Source of the DNA: Fimbriimonadaceae bacterium
GTDB lineage: Bacteria; Armatimonadota; Fimbriimonadia; Fimbriimonadales; Fimbriimonadaceae
Reading direction: 5' to 3'
Assembly: GCA_019454665.1 (NCBI GenBank)
Contig: JACFNW010000043.1
Location: 1-10,458 of the forward strand
Length of the DNA: 10,458 bases
Positions 7,608-10,458 of the stretch are shown piece by piece. Position 1 is the first letter of the stretch. Each line of letters begins with the position of its first letter. Position numbers and translations under genes: made by a program. Under the pieces are notes generated by a model. The model was not told the origin of the DNA, made no database searches, and worked only from the letters and a program-made list of their open reading frames with translations.

Positions 7608-8489
7608 TCAACGCGTGACGGACCAGACGATGAACCCGATCGCCAGCAGGGCCACCAGCGCGGTGCTGAGCTTTTCGTCCTTGCTCAAGTCGAACTCGCG
7701 CAGGTTCACGAGCATGACGCATCCACCGATCGGCACCAAAGCAGGCAGCGCAGCCAGCGACACGCCGCCGATGCGCAGGTGCCCGAACACCACGACCGTG
7801 AGCAGGTACGCGATCAGCGTCGGCACCATCCAGTAGAACGTGGGCTTCACGCGCATCTGGTACCGGTACAACGCGATGAAGAACATGCCCAGGAAGAGAA
7901 AATCGGCGGGCCCGATGTAGGCCATCGCCGCCACCGGGGCGTGAGTCGCTTCGACTTGCACCTGCGGGACGTTGTAGGCCACCGATTCGAAGACCTGGGG
8001 CGCCTGCTCCATGATCTGCCGCGTCGGGCCCTGCGGCGTGAGCACCAAGAAGATGTCGAACGCGGCCAGGAAGATGGCGACGGGCAACATCATGTTCTTC
8101 TCTTTGATCAGCGTGGCCAGCAAGCCTCCGAGGCCGAGGCACCAGATGAGCAGGCCCGTTTGGGCGAACGCATGGGACACGGCCGCACCCAAGCCCCGAT
8201 CCATCAACACGAACCGGGCGATCAGGTAGAAGCCAACGTGCGCGGCGACGCCCCCCGCCAAGAGCCACGCGGCGCTCTTGGCCGTCCAGTGGTTGCCGGC
8301 GACCCGGAAGAGGGCCACGATCGGGACGAAGACGAAGAACGCCGTGGTGAGCACGCTGGCGAAGGGCAGGACGCTAAGTGGAACGGGCACCAACGAGAGC
8401 GCCACGCGCAACGTGGCCAGCATGGCCAGGACGATGACGAACATCGCCAGCCTCTTGGCGTCTCGGGATTGAGCGGTCTCGAGGTTCAT
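7608..8489 (-). CDS. Polytopic membrane protein with SPP/presenilin-like Asp-Asp-PAL pattern (putative intramembrane aspartyl protease)
   Basis: A 293-aa protein with about nine membrane segments (roughly 13-34, 41-62, 73-95, 105-127, 132-150, 193-210, 216-236, 243-262, 273-290) and one extramembrane loop of about 40 residues (151-192). Three motifs fall in the order of GxGD-type intramembrane aspartyl proteases. LAAFDIFLVL carries D145 in a membrane segment. After the loop comes YIGPADFLFLGMFFIAL with D196 in the next segment. One segment later is AALPALVPIGG with P249-A250-L251. The spacings, 51 residues Asp to Asp and 53 Asp to PAL, are close to those I recall for human signal peptide peptidase. 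Deviations are FD for YD, GPAD for GxGD, and one membrane segment after PAL. The ATG at 8489 lies 4 bases after the glycosyltransferase stop, indicating translational coupling; an in-frame start at 8573 would overlap that gene by 80 bases and add a non-hydrophobic tail. The CDS is secure; the protease assignment is an inference from motifs. Otherwise it is a hypothetical membrane protein. Confidence 0.6.
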   Translation of the reverse strand: MNLETAQSRDAKRLAMFVIVLAMLATLRVALSLVPVPLSVLPFASVLTTAFFVFVPIVALFRVAGNHWTAKSAAWLLAGGVAAHVGFYLIARFVLMDRGLGAAVSHAFAQTGLLIWCLGLGGLLATLIKEKNMMLPVAIFLAAFDIFLVLTPQGPTRQIMEQAPQVFESVAYNVPQVQVEATHAPVAAMAYIGPADFLFLGMFFIALYRYQMRVKPTFYWMVPTLIAYLLTVVVFGHLRIGGVSLAALPALVPIGGCVMLVNLREFDLSKDEKLSTALVALLAIGFIVWSVTR

Positions 8490-8493
8490 CGTC

Positions 8494-9681
8494 TCAAGAG
8501 ACCGCGAGAGGCCCGTCGGGAACAGGGGTTCCCTTCCGCTCCAAAACCAAACGATAGACGTCCACAACAGCATGGGTCATACCCGCGATACTGCTGGACC
8601 TTACGCTCTTCAGGGCCCCCTCAGACATACCAGTATATAGGGACTCGTCGTTGATCAGGCTCAAAACGCGCGCCGCCATCTCCTTCGAATCGTTCTTGCA
8701 GACCCATCCGTTCACCCCGTTTTCTACGGCGGCGCTTGCGCCGCCTCCCCCGACGACCACGGCCGGAAGGCCGTATGTCATGGCTTCTTGCACCACGAGG
8801 CCCTGGGTTTCGGTCACCGAAGCGAACACGAACACGTCGGCGGCGGCGTAGTACAGGTCAACCTCGTGCCGGGGGACGAAGCCGACGAAACGGACCCGGT
8901 CGCCGATGCCCATCGAACGCGCCAAGAGTCGGCAATCCTCCAGGTGGGGCCCGTCGCCGACGAGATGCAACCGCGCCTTGGGGCAGGCCCTGAAGACCGC
9001 TGCCGCAGCCTCCAAGACGACTTCGAGGTTCTTTTCCTTGGCGATGCGCCCGACATACAGCAGGTTGCGTTGATCGGGACCCATGCCGAGTTGGCGGCGC
9101 GCTTCCGCACGGTCGAGGAACAGCCGCGGTGGCACGCCGGTCGGAATGACCTGGATCGGCGTGGTCACCGAGTGGCGCACCAGCCATCGCTTCGAGGCCT
9201 CGCTCGGCGTCAGCACGTGGTCCACTCGGTTGTAGTAGAAGTTGGTGTGCTTTGCGATTTTGTACCGGACGTACCGGCGAGGGAAGTACGGGATGTAGTG
9301 CGCGTACCGGTCGTAGAGCGTGTGGTACGTGGAGACGATGGGCAGTTCGTGCGATTGCGCCCACCGCAGCCCCACCAACCCGAGCGTGAACGGGGTGTGG
9401 GTGTGAACCACGTCGTACCGATGTTGGCGGAACCGGTGAAGCATGCCGATGAACGGCGGAACGGCCAGGGGGTAGCCCCGCGTCCAAGGCGTGGGGATGG
9501 CGGGGAACCGGAACACGTTCGGGTCCGGGTCCTTATGACCGGGATAGGCCGAGGTGAACAAGTGCACGCTGTGCCCCTGGTTTCGCAGTTCGGTGGTCAG
9601 CGCGTCAATGCTGACGCTCACCCCATTGAGGATGGGGAACGCGCTGTCCGAGAACATGGCGATCCGCAGACGGTCGGCCAA
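8494..9681 (-). CDS. GT4 family glycosyltransferase, diacylglycerol glucosyltransferase type
   Basis: A 395-aa retaining GT-B glycosyltransferase that should transfer a sugar from a nucleotide donor to a membrane-associated acceptor. The N-terminal acceptor domain begins RIAMFSDSAFPILNGVSVSI (6-25), with the GV glycine loop, then IPTPW, DVVHTHTPFTLGL (90-102) and STYHTLYDRYAHYIP (117-131). This run is characteristic of 1,2-diacylglycerol 3-glucosyltransferases and related glycolipid enzymes. The donor domain has IPTGVP (179-184), YVGRIAKEKNLE (209-220, with R212 and K217), LVGDGP and FASVTETQGLVVQEAM. E291 and E299 form the E-x7-E motif. There are no membrane spans; peripheral membrane attachment is usual for the family. 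The start is TTG at 9681, 3 bases after the stop of the HTH gene, with GAGG 8 bases upstream; ATG at codon 9 would cut into the first strand. It could instead make a mannosylated or exopolysaccharide product, because donor and acceptor cannot be read from motifs. Confidence 0.93.
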   Translation of the reverse strand: MADRLRIAMFSDSAFPILNGVSVSIDALTTELRNQGHSVHLFTSAYPGHKDPDPNVFRFPAIPTPWTRGYPLAVPPFIGMLHRFRQHRYDVVHTHTPFTLGLVGLRWAQSHELPIVSTYHTLYDRYAHYIPYFPRRYVRYKIAKHTNFYYNRVDHVLTPSEASKRWLVRHSVTTPIQVIPTGVPPRLFLDRAEARRQLGMGPDQRNLLYVGRIAKEKNLEVVLEAAAAVFRACPKARLHLVGDGPHLEDCRLLARSMGIGDRVRFVGFVPRHEVDLYYAAADVFVFASVTETQGLVVQEAMTYGLPAVVVGGGGASAAVENGVNGWVCKNDSKEMAARVLSLINDESLYTGMSEGALKSVRSSSIAGMTHAVVDVYRLVLERKGTPVPDGPLAVS

Positions 9682-9684
9682 GCG

Positions 9685-10212
9685 CTATGCCTCGGGGGTG
9701 CGTCCGTGTTCTTCGACAAACCGAATGACGTCGCTGAGCCGAAAACGCCGCTGCCCGCCTCGGGTGCGGTGGTGCGCAAGCCATCCCCGGTTGGTGTACC
9801 GCCGGATGGTGGCCGGGCACACGCCGAGGAGCCGAGCGGCTTCCTCCAGCGAGAGTTCGGGGTCGAGCAACCGCTTGATCAAGTCGTTGCGTGACTCGCC
9901 GAACCCGCCGTAATAGTTGGAGGTCACCCCGTCGTCGTAGTAAGACACGAGAAACTCGATGTGCTTGGGCAACGCCTCCCAAACGGCCTTGAGTTCTGGC
10001 TCCACGGCATTGTGAACCAGCGAATCGCGCGTGCGGCGCGGACGCGGCGCGCTCATCTCCGTCTTGCGGAACCGAGGTTTCTTGCCACGCTCCGCCCTCG
10101 GGCGAGGCGACGGCTCCGGGGTCTCGACAGGCTTGTCGCCGGACTTCTTCGGTCGGTCGATGAATGCGCTCTCGATGTAAGCGATGGGATCAATGGCCTT
10201 CGTTTGCTTCAC
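9685..10212 (-). CDS. MerR/excisionase-like helix-turn-helix protein with uncharacterised central domain
   Basis: A 175-aa protein in three parts. Residues 1-62 are polar and rich in Pro, Arg and Lys (for example PSPRPRAERGKKPRFRK), probably disordered. Residues 63-115 form a compact segment, LKAVWEALPKHIEFLVSYYD then SNYYGGFGESRNDLIKRL, that I do not recognise. Residues 119-170 are a winged helix-turn-helix of the MerR/HTH_17 excisionase type: ELSLEEAARLLGVCPATIRR, then YTNRGWLAHHRTRGGQRRF and LSDVIRFVEEHG. This domain binds DNA in small regulators and recombination directionality factors. No phage integrase or attachment-site repeat is nearby, so a regulatory role is likelier than excision. 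The GTG start at 10212 has AAGG 7 bases upstream. As the first gene of a tight unit with the glycosyltransferase and the membrane protein, it may regulate that unit or a shared envelope function. The DNA-binding fold is clear; its target is unknown. Confidence 0.88.
   Translation of the reverse strand: MKQTKAIDPIAYIESAFIDRPKKSGDKPVETPEPSPRPRAERGKKPRFRKTEMSAPRPRRTRDSLVHNAVEPELKAVWEALPKHIEFLVSYYDDGVTSNYYGGFGESRNDLIKRLLDPELSLEEAARLLGVCPATIRRYTNRGWLAHHRTRGGQRRFRLSDVIRFVEEHGRTPEA
9690..9693 (-). promoter_or_regulatory. Ribosome binding site for the glycosyltransferase gene
   Basis: GAGG on the minus strand lies 8 bases before the TTG at 9681, inside the last codons of the upstream HTH gene. It supports the TTG start and coupling of the two genes. 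Confidence 0.55.
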
Positions 10213-10219
10213 AGTTCTA

Positions 10220-10223
10220 CCTT
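10220..10223 (-). promoter_or_regulatory. Ribosome binding site for the HTH gene
   Basis: AAGG on the minus strand lies 7 bases before the GTG at 10212 and supports that start. Confidence 0.45.
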
Positions 10224-10287
10224 GCGTGCTTCGCCTAGACCACCCCTGACCCGGCGCGACGCTGACCGTCTCTGAACGAGCACGGCC

Positions 10288-10310
10288 CGATTCCCCCGGA
10301 GGGGGATTCG
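10288..10310. terminator. Hairpin downstream of queA, possible transcription terminator
   Basis: Arms 10288-10297 and 10301-10310 pair at 9 of 10 positions (one T:T mismatch) around a 3-base loop, with a core of five C:G pairs. It starts 45 bases beyond the queA stop. No T run follows on the minus strand, so it is not a canonical intrinsic terminator; a factor-dependent pause or mRNA-stabilising hairpin is equally possible. Confidence 0.35.
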
Positions 10311-10319
10311 TTCATTCTA

Positions 10320-10345
10320 CTGCCAATCTTCCCACATCTTGGCAG
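10320..10345. repeat. Inverted repeat CTGCCAA-N12-TTGGCAG
   Basis: Perfect 7-base arms at 10320-10326 and 10339-10345 around a 12-base spacer, 10 bases past the queA stop. The centre-to-centre distance of about 19 bases could suit a dimeric operator. As RNA it would be a weak hairpin without a U tail. Confidence 0.35.
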
Positions 10346-10354
10346 GTTTCTTGC

Positions 10355-10458
10355 TCAAATAATGACCATTCCGTCGCCGAACGAGAGGAATCGGTAGCGG
10401 CGACGGACGGCCTCCTCATACGCGGCCATGAGCCTGTCCCGACCCACCATCGCGGCGA
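10355..10458 (-). CDS. queA: S-adenosylmethionine:tRNA ribosyltransferase-isomerase QueA, C-terminal end only
   Basis: Only the last 33 codons and the TGA stop are inside the window; the gene continues past the right edge. The reading [17 protein letters not shown], then [13 protein letters not shown], matches the conserved C-terminus of QueA, where homologues have AAF-GRE-L--AY-EAV and RYRF-S-GDAM-I. QueA transfers and isomerises the ribose of S-adenosylmethionine onto preQ1 in tRNA to make epoxyqueuosine at the wobble position, in the cytoplasm. The 142-base spacer after it, with two inverted repeats, suggests it ends its own transcription unit rather than being joined to the HTH gene. Confidence 0.93.
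   Translation of the reverse strand, partial: AAMVGRDRLMAAYEEAVRRRYRFLSFGDGMVII

Noticed and set aside
7606..7620. CGTCA-ACGCG-TGACG dyad at the end of the membrane protein gene as a terminator
   Set aside because: The stem is only 5 bases, overlaps the stop codon, and no T run follows.
7437..8654. Plus-strand open frame of about 405 codons opposite the membrane protein gene
   Set aside because: Its product is a low-complexity His/Gln/Glu/Arg/Asp string, the antisense image of hydrophobic codons. The minus strand has clear membrane segments and motifs.
9685..10212. HTH protein as a phage excisionase marking a mobile element
   Set aside because: No integrase, attachment-site repeat, tRNA or other phage gene is visible, and the gene is coupled to a glycosyltransferase.
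10246..10267. Direct repeat CTGACC spaced 16 bases apart upstream of the HTH gene
   Set aside because: Six-base repeats in GC-rich DNA are common by chance and no further copies are seen.

Overview
The window is a GC-rich bacterial chromosome segment in which every gene I can support lies on the minus strand, so transcription runs from position 10458 towards 1. It is densely packed. The longest gap is 151 bases, and no stretch over 300 bases lacks a gene. I see no rRNA, tRNA, CRISPR array, insertion sequence or integrase. The high GC, frequent GTG/TTG starts and weak Shine-Dalgarno signals do not identify a phylum. The gene mix (GH38 mannosidase, xylose-isomerase-like epimerase, excisionase-type HTH protein beside a GT4 enzyme) would fit an Armatimonadota/Fimbriimonadia-like bacterium, but that is a weak inference.

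Layout in order of transcription. (1) 10458-10355 is the last 33 codons of queA (tRNA queuosine biosynthesis), followed by a 142-base spacer with two inverted repeats. (2) 10212-7608 is a tight three-gene unit. It encodes a 175-aa protein with a MerR/excisionase-like helix-turn-helix, a GT4 glycosyltransferase of the diacylglycerol glucosyltransferase type, and a polytopic membrane protein. That membrane protein carries an Asp/Asp/PAL pattern resembling signal peptide peptidase and presenilin. Spacings are 3 and 4 bases, so the three are probably co-translated and may act together at the membrane. (3) After a 151-base spacer, 7456-3030 holds a sugar isomerase/epimerase, a cytoplasmic GH38 alpha-mannosidase and an ExoD-family membrane protein, spaced 33 and 47 bases apart. 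The first two look like a carbohydrate-catabolic pair. The role of ExoD here is unclear. (4) After a 98-base spacer, 2931-1 is the first 977 codons of a very large DUF4011 superfamily-1 helicase that runs off the left edge. This is the architecture of the predicted single-protein anti-phage system Hhe (DUF4011-helicase-Vsr), but the decisive C-terminus is outside the window.

The two items most worth follow-up are the presenilin/SPP-like membrane protein, with an unusual G-P-A-D in place of GxGD, and the Hhe-like helicase.
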